Of a stretch of DNA of 37,738 bases, positions 5,484 through 14,305 are shown piece after piece. The stretch comes from JADLDV01 sp964546355 (GTDB lineage Bacteria; Patescibacteriota; Minisyncoccia; Phycocordibacterales; UBA9973): positions 1-37,738 of the forward strand of contig CAZJJM010000002.1 in assembly GCA_964546355.1 (NCBI GenBank), in the 5' to 3' direction. The translations under genes and the position numbers were made by a program. The stretch's first letter is position 1. Every line of letters starts with the position of its first letter. Below the pieces are notes generated by a model. It did no database searches. It saw only the letters and a program-made list of their open reading frames with translations, and was not told where the DNA came from.

Positions 5484-7544
5484 TTACGATAACAAATTAA
5501 GAAATGCTTTTTCGTCAAGAATAGAAATATTGAGTTTAACCGCATCATCGTATTTTGATCCAGGTTCATCACCCACCACTACGTAGGACGTTTTTTTGGA
5601 AACAGTATTTGTCACAGCACCACCCATTTGTTTGATCCGATTCTTCGCTTCATCACGAGAAATAGTCGCAAGTGTTCCAGTCAACACAAATGTCTTCCCA
5701 GATAATGTTTGAGGGAATGTAGAAGATTCATACACAAAAGCAATGTGTGATTCTAGTCGGGACAGTTGTTCTTGATGATCAACATCGGCAATATATGCAA
5801 CAAATGAATCCGCTACAGTCGGTCCAATGCCTTCGATATTTTCAAGTGATTCTTTCGTGATCTTTTTCCATAAATGAACAAACTCATCATACGAAGGATT
5901 ACTGTATGTCTCTGAAATATATTTTGCAATGAGTTCTGCTGTTTCTTCTCCAACATGATGAATACCGAGTGCATACAAAAATTTTGCAAGTGGAACCTGT
6001 CTACTTTGCGCAATTGATTCTATCAAATTATCTGCACTCTTTTCTCCAAATTTTTCAAGTCCAACAATATCTCCTGCTTTCAACTCATATATATCTGCAT
6101 AAGAACTAATCAAACCTTCAGTAATGAACTTCTCAACAATCTTATCTCCCATACCAACAATATTCATTCCCTTCTTACTCACAAAGTGAATCATACGCTC
6201 TACTTCTTGAGCAAAACATTTTTTATTTGTACAGAAAACAGCTACTGTCTTATCATCAGTACTTGTTTGTCCTTGTACCACAGTGTTTCCACACACAGGA
6301 CAGTGTGTTGGCATACGAAATGGTTTTTCTCTACCCTCTCGAAGTTCAGTAAGCACACGAACAACTTCAGGAATTACATCCCCTGCTTTTCGGATAATCA
6401 CCGTGTCACCAATGCGCACATCCAGTCGATCTATTTCATCTTGATTGTGCAGTGTCGCTCGTGAGACCGTAGAACCAGCCACTACCACTGGACGCAAATG
6501 AGCAACGGGAGTAAGTGCTCCTGTGCGCCCTACTTGTATTGCAATATCCTCAACAATTGTTGTCACTTCTTCTGCTGGGAATTTGTACGCCACACCAAAT
6601 CGAGGCGCTTTGGCTGTATACCCAAGTGCTTGTGAGATTTTCCTACTATCGATTTTGATTACAATTCCATCTATACTGTATTCCTCTTTGTCACGTTTTG
6701 AAACCCAACCGTTATAAAATTCTTGAATTTCTTTGACATGTGTAGTGTGCACAAAAATATCATTCACAGAAAAACCAAACTTCTTTAAAAGTACTAATGT
6801 TTCTTTTTGGGAATCTGGTATTTCCAAATCATCACCTGTAAGCTTCTCTATGCTGTACATAAATGTCTGAATATTTCGATCACGAGTAATTGACGCATCG
6901 AGTTGTCGCAAAGATCCTGCTGTTGCGTTACGAGTATTTGCAAAAAGTGGCTTGTCTTCTTTTTGTCGACGAGTGTTGAGTTTCTGTAAATCGCTTTTTT
7001 TCATCCATGCTTCACCGATTACTACAAGAGAAATATCTCTGCCAAGATCTTTTGGAATATCGGGCATGACTGAAACTGCATGTGTAATATCTTCACCAAC
7101 AACACCATCACCACGAGTCGCACCAAGCACAAGCTTGCCATGTTCGTAGGTCAAGATAATTTTCATCCCATCAATCTTGAGTTCAGCAACATACTCACGT
7201 GGAATATTTCTAATCGATATATCTTCTTTTTCTATAAACCGTACAATCTTTTCTTGCCAAGCAAGAAGTTCTTCATATCCAAAGATATTGTCATAAGACC
7301 ATTGCAAAATCTCATGTTTGACCTTGGTAAATTTTTCAAGCACAGTAGCTCCGACTTTTTGTGTCGGACTCATGCTGTCAGCAAACTCTGGATGCGCTTG
7401 TTCCAATATTTCAAGCTCACGCACTAGCGTGTCATATGCCTCGTCAGAAATTTCTGGTGTATCATTGGTGTGATACTGCACACGATGAACATCTATAAGT
7501 GTTCTGAGTTTTTGTATTCTGCTCTGTATCGCTTCTTTTTTCAT
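5484..7544 (-). CDS. ligA: NAD+-dependent DNA ligase
   Basis: 686 aa, full length for bacterial LigA. It seals nicks in duplex DNA in replication and repair, using NAD+ as adenylate donor. Domains in order: N-terminal NAD-binding Ia region (YHTNDTPEISDEAYDTL near 24-40); adenylation domain with the active-site lysine in AELKIDG (Lys123) and the TRGDGVVGEDIT block; OB fold; four-cysteine zinc finger (CPVCG ... CTNKKC, about 410-440); HhH repeats (KFGEKSADNLIESI, ENIEGIGPTVADSF); C-terminal BRCT domain (about 610-686, LSGKTFVLTGTL). It follows the minor pilin gene by 8 nt on the same strand, so it may be read through from the pilus region. Confidence 0.97.
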   Translation of the reverse strand: MKKEAIQSRIQKLRTLIDVHRVQYHTNDTPEISDEAYDTLVRELEILEQAHPEFADSMSPTQKVGATVLEKFTKVKHEILQWSYDNIFGYEELLAWQEKIVRFIEKEDISIRNIPREYVAELKIDGMKIILTYEHGKLVLGATRGDGVVGEDITHAVSVMPDIPKDLGRDISLVVIGEAWMKKSDLQKLNTRRQKEDKPLFANTRNATAGSLRQLDASITRDRNIQTFMYSIEKLTGDDLEIPDSQKETLVLLKKFGFSVNDIFVHTTHVKEIQEFYNGWVSKRDKEEYSIDGIVIKIDSRKISQALGYTAKAPRFGVAYKFPAEEVTTIVEDIAIQVGRTGALTPVAHLRPVVVAGSTVSRATLHNQDEIDRLDVRIGDTVIIRKAGDVIPEVVRVLTELREGREKPFRMPTHCPVCGNTVVQGQTSTDDKTVAVFCTNKKCFAQEVERMIHFVSKKGMNIVGMGDKIVEKFITEGLISSYADIYELKAGDIVGLEKFGEKSADNLIESIAQSRQVPLAKFLYALGIHHVGEETAELIAKYISETYSNPSYDEFVHLWKKITKESLENIEGIGPTVADSFVAYIADVDHQEQLSRLESHIAFVYESSTFPQTLSGKTFVLTGTLATISRDEAKNRIKQMGGAVTNTVSKKTSYVVVGDEPGSKYDDAVKLNISILDEKAFLNLLS

Positions 7545-7552
7545 GAGAGAAT

Positions 7553-8158
7553 TTATGGAGTGTTTCCGAGTCCACTTGCGTCTGGATTATCATACAAGAC
7601 ACCAACAGCACGTTCTACCACACGAGATACGGGAAACCCTCCTACTGCCGTAAACAATCGACAACGAAGATTATAACCAAGAGAGTCGATCTTTGTTTGA
7701 GTTAGCCCTGTGACTGGATTTGGGTATGCTTTGTTTATGGTTACCTTTGCACAAGAAGTATTATCAAGAGAGTTATATAAAAATGTATATACCTCTGGTG
7801 TGTCTTGCGTAACAATCAACTCACTAGCAGGACTTATTTGATTCACCTGAACATCTGCAGTACAGGTAATCTTTGATGAACCTCCGTTAGCATTTGTAAA
7901 ATCATTAAAAATAACTGGTGAATCAAAAATACCAAGAGAATCCCAAAAGAGCGCACATTCGAGTCCTGAGTCTGCTGCAAAGAATGCGTAGCCACCATCA
8001 CGAGAAGAGGATGAAAGTAATGTCTCTTTGTATATAACACCAGAAATACCAATACTCACAAGGAGTACAATACTCGTAATAATTACTGCGAATAAAATCA
8101 CAAATCCTTTTTGTGGAGACTGTCGTGACGAAATCATGTTTTGTAGAGAATGTATCAT
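7553..8158 (-). CDS. PilX-like minor prepilin
   Basis: 201 aa. A short basic leader ends in QKG, followed by a hydrophobic helix (FVILFAVIITSIVLLVSIGI), the pattern cut by prepilin peptidase. The residue after cleavage is Phe but there is no Glu5, as in PilX-type pilins. Next comes the typical AADSGLECALFWD segment, then a C-terminal globular domain with several cysteines. It is the last of four consecutive minor prepilin genes (gap 9 nt). Minor pilins of this type prime pilus assembly at the tip. Exact naming is tentative because minor pilins diverge quickly. Confidence 0.75.
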   Translation of the reverse strand: MIHSLQNMISSRQSPQKGFVILFAVIITSIVLLVSIGISGVIYKETLLSSSSRDGGYAFFAADSGLECALFWDSLGIFDSPVIFNDFTNANGGSSKITCTADVQVNQISPASELIVTQDTPEVYTFLYNSLDNTSCAKVTINKAYPNPVTGLTQTKIDSLGYNLRCRLFTAVGGFPVSRVVERAVGVLYDNPDASGLGNTP

Positions 8159-8167
8159 AAAAAATTA

Positions 8168-8845
8168 TTAGTTGAGATTCGTTGTCCAATCAAATAATCG
8201 CTCAGTGAATTGCACAGAACCTGCGACTGCACCACCCTTTGTCCAAAACACATAACTCGTCACTAATAATTCACGAACAGGTACTGGCGCAGAACCACTA
8301 GGAGGAAGTGTAGTGATTGCACTATTATCTACTTCTTGGATAGTAATATATCGCGTGAACCCATCATCACTTGATGGAATTAGTGCGTACTGAAAGAAAA
8401 GTCCAGTATCAACAAGATGACATCGACCAGCGGAACCAAGACACGGAAAAATATCCACAGCATACAGAGGATGCGTAGCCGACGCATCAGTGTTTGTTTG
8501 GATACTACATCCCGCTGGAGATCCTGGTGTCATAGTCACACCTGCAGGTATAACACAGTCACCAATAACACCACTTGTTGCAACACCAACACCTGTGGGT
8601 GTACCAAAAAACAAATCCCAAGTATTTTGTGAATCAATAAACGATGCTGTATCTCTAAGATTACGCACCATTTCTACACCTTCTTGTGCAAGATACGATG
8701 CAGTCAATTTGTTCTTCACATACGTTGCACCAGAAGAACCACTAATAGTCACAGAGATGAGTGCAATCACTGCCACAGAAAAAATAGACAATGCGACCAG
8801 TGTCTCAACGATAGTGAAGCCTTGTTGTGTAATAATTTTTTTCAT
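8168..8845 (-). CDS. PilV-like minor prepilin
   Basis: 225 aa from the chosen ATG. Class III signal peptide MKKIITQQG, then FTIVETLVALSIFSVAVIAL with Glu5 present. The following segment AQEGVEMVRNLRDTASF is typical of PilV/type II pseudopilin I-like proteins. Globular C-terminus with cysteines (about 93-125). Start chosen at 8845 rather than an earlier in-frame ATG because it puts the leader at the usual 9 residues and gives a 4-nt gap to the preceding gene. Part of the minor pilin priming complex by inference from context. Confidence 0.78.
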   Translation of the reverse strand: MKKIITQQGFTIVETLVALSIFSVAVIALISVTISGSSGATYVKNKLTASYLAQEGVEMVRNLRDTASFIDSQNTWDLFFGTPTGVGVATSGVIGDCVIPAGVTMTPGSPAGCSIQTNTDASATHPLYAVDIFPCLGSAGRCHLVDTGLFFQYALIPSSDDGFTRYITIQEVDNSAITTLPPSGSAPVPVRELLVTSYVFWTKGGAVAGSVQFTERLFDWTTNLN

Positions 8846-8849
8846 ATGA

Positions 8850-9497
8850 TTATATCTCTGGATCATCTCGGTACCGAGGTGAAATAGTCGTTTGTAATAC
8901 AAATGGTGTTTGTTGGTTTTTATATGTTACAAAACCAGACAACCGTATGACGACACGAGGTTGAACTTCATCTGCTTTTTGAGAACCTAGAATAAGAAAC
9001 CCTGACTGGGCAGAGTCAATAATTACTTCGGGCGGAGTAAGGAGTTTGAATTGACCAGAAACACCTGATGCAATATCAGGGATGTCATTTTTAAATATAC
9101 CAACTGGAGTGATCACATATGCGAGACGACGAATAGTCGTAATTGTTGGATCTATATTTGTTGGAGTAAAAGACACACTTGAATATAAATTAGACGCAAC
9201 AAGACAATCTGCAGGATCAGTAAGCAGATTCCCAGACAAGGTTGGTGGAGTAGAGCCTGTAGCAGGTAGGTACAACGCGGCATCAACACCTTCACAAGTA
9301 AAGTCATACCCCAATCGAACATTTCTAGCGATATCTTCCATAACAAAACCAAGGTTGTCGATCACCGCGCGAACACTTTGTGTTTTTTTGTGCAATAAGT
9401 TTGCATTAAGCACAGCACCAATACCAATTACCATCACAATGGTGAAAAGTGCAACTGCAATCATCATTTCAATGAGGGTAAATCCACGTGTACGCAT
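8850..9497 (-). CDS. PilW/GspJ-like minor prepilin
   Basis: 215 aa. Very short leader MRTRG, then FTLIEMMIAVALFTIVMVIGI with Glu5. The globular part begins with the AVIDNLGFVMEDIARNVRLG helix seen in PilW/GspJ-like pseudopilins, followed by beta-rich sequence. It lies between the FimT-like and PilV-like genes with gaps of 6 and 4 nt, so the four minor pilins are one transcription unit. Presumed component of the pilus tip or initiation complex. Confidence 0.75.
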   Translation of the reverse strand: MRTRGFTLIEMMIAVALFTIVMVIGIGAVLNANLLHKKTQSVRAVIDNLGFVMEDIARNVRLGYDFTCEGVDAALYLPATGSTPPTLSGNLLTDPADCLVASNLYSSVSFTPTNIDPTITTIRRLAYVITPVGIFKNDIPDIASGVSGQFKLLTPPEVIIDSAQSGFLILGSQKADEVQPRVVIRLSGFVTYKNQQTPFVLQTTISPRYRDDPEI

Positions 9498-9503
9498 ATA
9501 TGA

Positions 9504-10139
9504 TTATTCTACGCTAATTTGACCAGTCGCCCAAATAATAATATTTTTCTGACGAGTCTCATCAGCAGATTGGATGACTATCTTTCCATCAACAATTACA
9601 CCAGTAGAAACAACAGGAAAACCTGCATATCGCATTACCGCATCAAGGTTTGGTCTCTTGAAAACTACTTCGAGTGGCTTGTCAGGACTACAGTCAACAT
9701 CACCTTGCATGAGTTTACTGTTTGCACACACTTCTTTGATATCATCAGTGCCACTAATGGTGTATTTTTCGATACACTCATCCCCTACCATAGGTGTGCC
9801 GCAAGCACGGTTTGCAGGATCAAGAGAATCCAATTGACCACTATTGTCGAGATCGGCAAAATAATAAAAAGATTGTTCATTTGGATCAACATACACACCA
9901 TACGAAGGTTTGTTCGGTAAAACAAACAAGGCGTTGTATCCACCTGACGCAGAAGTAGTCTGTGCACGTTTGATCGTAAGTGCAATATCTTGAGAAAGAT
10001 TTTGTAAAGATATGTTTGAAGAAAAATCTCGTGAGTTGAACAATACCACAGACGCAATAATGCCGAACAAGCTGATAATCACGATCAGTTCAATGAACGT
10101 CATACCTTGATTCTGTTGTGTGTACCATTTTTTCATCAT
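9504..10139 (-). CDS. FimT/GspH-like minor prepilin
   Basis: 211 aa from the chosen start. Leader MMKKWYTQQNQG, then MTFIELIVIISLFGIIASVV with Glu5. Mature residue 1 is Met rather than the preferred Phe. The body (LSQDIALTIKRAQTTSASGGYN) matches the GspH/FimT pattern, followed by a beta domain with four cysteines and a DLDNSGQLDSLD loop resembling a calcium-binding motif. Start chosen after the stop of the peptidase gene (gap 8 nt). In other bacteria FimT-type minor pilins can bind DNA for transformation; whether this one does is unknown. Confidence 0.75.
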   Translation of the reverse strand: MMKKWYTQQNQGMTFIELIVIISLFGIIASVVLFNSRDFSSNISLQNLSQDIALTIKRAQTTSASGGYNALFVLPNKPSYGVYVDPNEQSFYYFADLDNSGQLDSLDPANRACGTPMVGDECIEKYTISGTDDIKEVCANSKLMQGDVDCSPDKPLEVVFKRPNLDAVMRYAGFPVVSTGVIVDGKIVIQSADETRQKNIIIWATGQISVE

Positions 10140-10147
10140 GAAATAGT

Positions 10148-10960
10148 TTAGAAAGTGAACCATCCAATAATCGTCGCAATATCAATTTGTAAAAAGTACA
10201 CGAGTAGTGTTGCAAGGAGAAGAAAAGGGGCAAACGGTACTTCTGTTTTCATTGTCCATTGAGCATTTTTTGTGAGATGTTTGATGACAAGGATTATTAC
10301 TGAAACAACTGCTCCAATCCAAAACGCGATCATTACGGCAACAATAGACTGTTTCAATCCGAGGAGTAATCCGATCGGAACCATAAGCTTGGCATCACCA
10401 AGTCCAATCGCACGGCCTTTTGAAAAATACCACAAGAGTGCAAATGGAATAGGTACAAGCACTGCTGCAAGAATATCACTGAGCATAATCGACTGACCAA
10501 AAAGAAGCATTGCAAATCGATACACAACAATCACGCCACTTAGTATATATATAAGTTTGTTTGGAATAATCTTGTGACGAATATCATAAACAGTAATTAC
10601 AAGCATTACAGAAAATACCGCAGTCAAAAGAAGAAATATTCCAAGTGTAATAAACCATGGAGTAATCATAATCACTGGTAACATGAGTGATGCAAAAAAC
10701 AAACATGCAAGCGCGGTGGCCAATTCTACGAGCGGATATTGTACAGAGATAGGACCTGCACATGAAGTGCACTTCCCTTTTTGAAACAAAAAACTAAACA
10801 GTGGTACGAGTTCATGTGCATGAAGTTGCTTACGACAATGCATGCAAAATGATCGTCCGCCGTATCCAACACCTGTTTGAAAACGATAAATAACTACATT
10901 AAGAAAACTTCCAATAAGTGCACCGAATATAAATGAGAAAAACAAGATACTAATTTGCAT
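10148..10960 (-). CDS. pilD: Prepilin peptidase / N-methyltransferase (A24 family)
   Basis: 270 aa integral membrane aspartyl protease that cleaves prepilin leaders after Gly and methylates the new N-terminus. Visible hallmarks: N-terminal FGALIGSFLNVVIYR; cytosolic zinc domain with CMHC and CTSC pairs (Cys39, 42, 64, 67); catalytic aspartates Asp126 (YDIRHKIIPN) and Asp189 (GLGDAKL); about eight membrane segments. Start taken at 10960 (MQISILFF) because an extended -10 box (TGG-TATACT, 10974..10969) lies 8 nt upstream and would exclude the earlier start. It heads the peptidase-minor pilin unit. Confidence 0.95.
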   Translation of the reverse strand: MQISILFFSFIFGALIGSFLNVVIYRFQTGVGYGGRSFCMHCRKQLHAHELVPLFSFLFQKGKCTSCAGPISVQYPLVELATALACLFFASLMLPVIMITPWFITLGIFLLLTAVFSVMLVITVYDIRHKIIPNKLIYILSGVIVVYRFAMLLFGQSIMLSDILAAVLVPIPFALLWYFSKGRAIGLGDAKLMVPIGLLLGLKQSIVAVMIAFWIGAVVSVIILVIKHLTKNAQWTMKTEVPFAPFLLLATLLVYFLQIDIATIIGWFTF

Positions 10961-10968
10961 ATGTAATA

Positions 10969-10974
10969 AGTATA
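10969..10974 (-). promoter_or_regulatory. Extended -10 box of pilD
   Basis: TGG-TATACT on the minus strand, 8 nt before the start codon. Confidence 0.5.
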
Positions 10975-10991
10975 CCACACCAATACAAAAC

Positions 10992-11021
10992 AAAAACCAT
11001 CCGCCTAAACGAATGGTTTTT
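10992..11021 (-). terminator. Terminator of the major pilin gene
   Basis: AAAAACCAT / ATGGTTTTT stem extended by an imperfect CCG/CGA end, about 34 nt past the pilA stop, with a T-rich run on the minus strand. It isolates pilA from the pilD unit. Confidence 0.65.
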
Positions 11022-11054
11022 AATCTTCTCTGTCGACAAGAGGATTTTTAGGAA

Positions 11055-11513
11055 CTAGTTACAAGCGTTAGCTGTGATTGCACCAGCAGCAGCACCTGCA
11101 TTTTTTGCTGATGAACCAGTTGAATCAACACACCATGAACCACCTTGAGTGAGATCAGCAGCAACAGCCCAAGCTGTTGTAGTACTAGAACAGTTAATTC
11201 CATTACTATTACGTTTTGTTAAAGATGTCGTTAATTTAACAATACCTGCGTCTGCAAAAATACTACTTGCTGTTGCACCAGTCGGTGCTGCATCTGTAGC
11301 ACAATTTGTACCAGCTGCTGTACCATAACTTCCAACTGAATCGTAAACAATCTCTGCTTGCGCACGAAGACTTGAGAGTTCACCCTTGATCGCAGCATCA
11401 GCACCTTTACCACGAGCACTGTTGAGCGATGCGAGCACAACAGATGCAAGGATTCCGATGATTGCAACAACAACCAAAAGTTCAATCAATGTAAAACCTG
11501 AATTTTTTTTCAT
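11055..11513 (-). CDS. pilA: Major type IV pilin
   Basis: 152 aa. Leader MKKNSG, then FTLIELLVVVAIIGILASVV with Glu5: a textbook type IVa pilin N-terminus. The globular domain is small and rich in Ala, Thr, Ser and Gly, with four cysteines (TNC, INC, SWC, NAC) able to form two disulfides, the last closing a short D-region. It is expressed alone between two terminators from its own promoter, as expected for the highly produced structural subunit. Subunits polymerise into the fibre that PilB extends and PilT retracts. Confidence 0.93.
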   Translation of the reverse strand: MKKNSGFTLIELLVVVAIIGILASVVLASLNSARGKGADAAIKGELSSLRAQAEIVYDSVGSYGTAAGTNCATDAAPTGATASSIFADAGIVKLTTSLTKRNSNGINCSSTTTAWAVAADLTQGGSWCVDSTGSSAKNAGAAAGAITANACN

Positions 11514-11531
11514 ACGTATGAATTAAACTTA

Positions 11532-11558
11532 ATTATATTTCCGCTCATGAACGGAAAT
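11532..11558 (-). promoter_or_regulatory. pilA promoter with inverted repeat in the spacer
   Basis: On the minus strand a consensus -10 TATAAT (11537..11532) lies 18 nt before the pilA ATG. Directly upstream, filling the -10/-35 spacer, is ATTTCCG-N8-CGGAAAT (11537-11558). The -35 is poor, so an activator or repressor binding the repeat is plausible. Confidence 0.5.
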
Positions 11559-11591
11559 GTTTATTACTAATAACTTCTTTATTGTATCACA

Positions 11592-11614
11592 AAACACCTG
11601 TTGTACAGGTGTTT
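11592..11614 (-). terminator. Terminator after pilC
   Basis: 10-bp perfect stem AAACACCTGT / ACAGGTGTTT with a 3-nt loop, 26 nt past the pilC stop codon. Confidence 0.7.
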
Positions 11615-11639
11615 CTGTGGATATCTCTGTGTATAAATT

Positions 11640-12842
11640 TTACTCAATACCACTGGCGATATTGTAGATCGGCACAAGTACTGATGTGAGAAGTACGCCA
11701 ACACCGAGACCGAGCAATACAATCATAATCGGTTCGATGAGTCCTACCATAGTATCAACAGCATCATCCACTTCTCGCTTGTAGAAATGAGCAAGTGTGC
11801 GAAGAATCTGCGCGAGTGAACCAGTTTCTTCACCGACACGAATCATTTGCACGAGAATAGATGGTACCTCAGGATGTGATTCAAAAGATTGTGAGAGTGA
11901 TCTACCTTCCTTCACTGCTTCTGCGGCTTCTTTCATAATATTTTCATAAATACTATTACCAACCACAGATCCAGTGATTTCAATCGAACGCACAATTGCG
12001 ATTCCTGATGTAAGCATAGTGTCCATGTTGTCAGAAATACGAGAGAGGTATAACTTGTGAAATAGGTCACCGACAACTGGCGTAGAGAGTTTTACTCGAT
12101 CGAGAAATAATTTACCTTTTGGAGTGAGGGACATACGCCACACATAAAACAAAGCGATGATGAAAAAGATTGCAAAGAAAATACCGTACTGCACAGTAAA
12201 ATTACTGACACCGATGACAATACGTGTGTAGAGTGGCACGGTCTGTGCTGATTCAAGAATAATCGCAGACAATTTCGGAATCACCACAACGAACATCAAT
12301 ATCATCACCGCAAAGAACGTGAAGATCACGAATGCAGGATAAATAAGCGCGTTCTTCGTCTTGGATGTCAGAGCGTATTGACGGTCGAGATAGTCAGCGA
12401 GATAGATGAAGGTTTGATTCAATTTACCAGATTCTTCACCCGCACGCACCATGTTGATATAAAAATCAGAGAACACATCACTGTGTTTACTAAGCGCACC
12501 AGAAATAGAATTACCTGCCTGCAAATCATCTACCACTTGGTTCAACTTGCGTTTCAATAGTGAATTTTCGGTATTACCTGCGAGAAGCGAGAATGCTTTG
12601 AGTGCGGACACTTGCGCCTCAAACAATGTTGAGATTTGTCGAGAAAGTACCACGACTTCTTTGACGGATACTTTTTCAAAAAGATTCTTTTTCAAAAAAC
12701 CTTTTTCTTCTTCTATGGTCACAGAAACCACGATAAAACCTCTCCGCTGAAGTGCAGAAATAGCAGAGTCACGATTTGTTGCACTGATTGTTCCTTCTTT
12801 ATGTTCACCTTTATCGGTGATTGCTTTGTAACTAAATGTCAT
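11640..12842 (-). CDS. pilC: Type IV pilus inner-membrane platform protein
   Basis: 400 aa, normal length for the PilC/GspF family. Two related cytoplasmic four-helix domains (about 65-190 and 268-390), each with the RAGEESGKLNQTFIYLADYL or RVGEETGSLAQILRTLAHFY signature, are separated by membrane segments (about 167-190, 215-235, 370-392). It connects the motor ATPases in the cytoplasm to pilin insertion. An extended -10 box (TGC-TATACT, 12856..12851) 8 nt before the ATG suggests it can be transcribed separately from pilT, which ends 19 nt upstream. Confidence 0.95.
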   Translation of the reverse strand: MTFSYKAITDKGEHKEGTISATNRDSAISALQRRGFIVVSVTIEEEKGFLKKNLFEKVSVKEVVVLSRQISTLFEAQVSALKAFSLLAGNTENSLLKRKLNQVVDDLQAGNSISGALSKHSDVFSDFYINMVRAGEESGKLNQTFIYLADYLDRQYALTSKTKNALIYPAFVIFTFFAVMILMFVVVIPKLSAIILESAQTVPLYTRIVIGVSNFTVQYGIFFAIFFIIALFYVWRMSLTPKGKLFLDRVKLSTPVVGDLFHKLYLSRISDNMDTMLTSGIAIVRSIEITGSVVGNSIYENIMKEAAEAVKEGRSLSQSFESHPEVPSILVQMIRVGEETGSLAQILRTLAHFYKREVDDAVDTMVGLIEPIMIVLLGLGVGVLLTSVLVPIYNIASGIE

Positions 12843-12850
12843 ATGATGTT

Positions 12851-12856
12851 AGTATA
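12851..12856 (-). promoter_or_regulatory. Extended -10 box of pilC
   Basis: TGC-TATACT on the minus strand, 8 nt before the ATG, located in the 19-nt gap between pilT and pilC. Confidence 0.45.
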
Positions 12857-12861
12857 GCATG

Positions 12862-13923
12862 TTACATCATGCGTTCGAGTGACTTTGGATTAAATGAATA
12901 GAGAAATGCGTTTTCAATAGTGATTTCTCCGAGACGAACCAGTTCGAGCAATGAACGATTCATGTCAACCATCCCAGACTCAAAACCTGTCTCAATAACC
13001 ACGTCTATCTCATGGGTTCGCTTTTCACGAATGAGGTTTGATACAGCATTGTTATTGATAAGCAACTCATATGCTGGCACAAGTCCACCACTAATTCGCG
13101 GAACAAGACGTTGTGAGAAAATCCCAAGCAAACTTGATGCAAGTTGTGTACGAATCTGATCTTGTTGTCCTGATGAGGCAAATGAATCAACGATACGGTC
13201 GATAGTTTGAGATGCATTATTCGTATGCAATGTTGAGAACACCAAGTGTCCTGTCTCTGCGGCAGTTACTGCTGTCGAGATTGTTTCTGCACTGCGCATC
13301 TCACCAATCAAAATCACGTTGATATCTTCACGGAAAATAGACTTGAGTGCATTATTGAAATCTTTGGTATCAATACCAACTTCACGCTGATCAATAATAG
13401 AACGATTTGCTTCGTAGATATGCTCGATCGGATCTTCAACCGTGACAATGCGTTCAGCGCGTTCGTTGTTGATCATATTAATCATCGCTGCGAGTGTAGT
13501 TGACTTCCCTTGTCCGACAGGACCAACCACAAGAAAGAATCCTTGCTTCTTGCGAGCAAATGTTTCAAGAATTGGTGGCAAGCGAAGTTCTTGCAAACTC
13601 TTTACGGTAGGAACAAGACGAATTGCAATAGCGATCTGACCTTTTTGGAAATATGCATTACAGCGAAAGCGATTCTTTTCTTGATAGGTATACGCAAAAT
13701 CAACTTCTTGATCTTCCATAAAACGCTCAACTTTCTTCTCATCAAGCATTACTTTCAAAATACCCACCATGTCTTCCTTTGTCGGAATACGCGCCTTCAT
13801 GAGAAAGATCAATTGACCAGACACACGCACTGACGGATAGCGTCCTGCTGAAATGTGAATATCAGATCCATTTTCATGGAGCACTGTATCGAATAATTCA
13901 TGTATATATGCTTGATGATCCAT
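12862..13923 (-). CDS. pilT: Type IV pilus retraction ATPase
   Basis: 353-aa hexameric motor that depolymerises the pilus. N-terminal PAS-like domain with the SDIHISAGRYPSVRVSG block (about 20-36); Walker A GPVGQGKST (134-142), a variant of the usual GPTGSGKST; Asp box VEDPIEHIYE; Walker B VILIGEMRSAET; His box GHLVFSTLHTN. The C-terminus MDMNRSLLELVRLGEITIENAF matches PilT. It overlaps the response-regulator unit closely (5-nt gap). Presence of both PilB and PilT implies a dynamic, retractable pilus. Confidence 0.95.
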   Translation of the reverse strand: MDHQAYIHELFDTVLHENGSDIHISAGRYPSVRVSGQLIFLMKARIPTKEDMVGILKVMLDEKKVERFMEDQEVDFAYTYQEKNRFRCNAYFQKGQIAIAIRLVPTVKSLQELRLPPILETFARKKQGFFLVVGPVGQGKSTTLAAMINMINNERAERIVTVEDPIEHIYEANRSIIDQREVGIDTKDFNNALKSIFREDINVILIGEMRSAETISTAVTAAETGHLVFSTLHTNNASQTIDRIVDSFASSGQQDQIRTQLASSLLGIFSQRLVPRISGGLVPAYELLINNNAVSNLIREKRTHEIDVVIETGFESGMVDMNRSLLELVRLGEITIENAFLYSFNPKSLERMM

Positions 13924-13928
13924 ATGTA

Positions 13929-14300
13929 TTATAAAAATGTGTTAACGCGTTCAACAACTTCTGTCGGTGTCGAGTTCGCTTTGATAATGTATCCTATTGC
14001 ACCATATTTATCACAGAGAGTGATATCTTCTGGTTCACCCTTGTTGGTAAGCATGATGACTTTTGCTTTTTTTAATCGATCTTCTTTTTGTATCTGTTTC
14101 AATGTTTCAAACCCATCCATCACCGGCATAGTCAAATCAAGCAGTATAATATCCGGAATTATTGTTTGAAGTTTTTCTAATGCATTTTTACCATTACTTG
14201 CAGTAGTTACTTCATACCCAGCAGTTTTGAAACGCATCGAATACATATCAAGAAAAAATGTATCATCATCTACTATCAGAATGTGTATTTTTTCTTTCAT
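13929..14300 (-). CDS. Single-domain response regulator inside the pilus operon
   Basis: 123 aa, only a receiver domain and no output domain. Conserved residues: acidic pair Asp11/Asp12 (IVDDD), phosphoacceptor Asp55 (LLDLTMP), Thr85 (MLTNKG) and Lys107 (YIIKAN). CheY-like/PilG-like proteins of this kind act by protein contact. Its position between pilB and pilT (gaps of 5 nt each side) suggests that it tunes pilus extension or retraction. No histidine kinase is in the window, so its input is unknown. Confidence 0.9.
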   Translation of the reverse strand: MKEKIHILIVDDDTFFLDMYSMRFKTAGYEVTTASNGKNALEKLQTIIPDIILLDLTMPVMDGFETLKQIQKEDRLKKAKVIMLTNKGEPEDITLCDKYGAIGYIIKANSTPTEVVERVNTFL

Positions 14301-14305
14301 ATATC

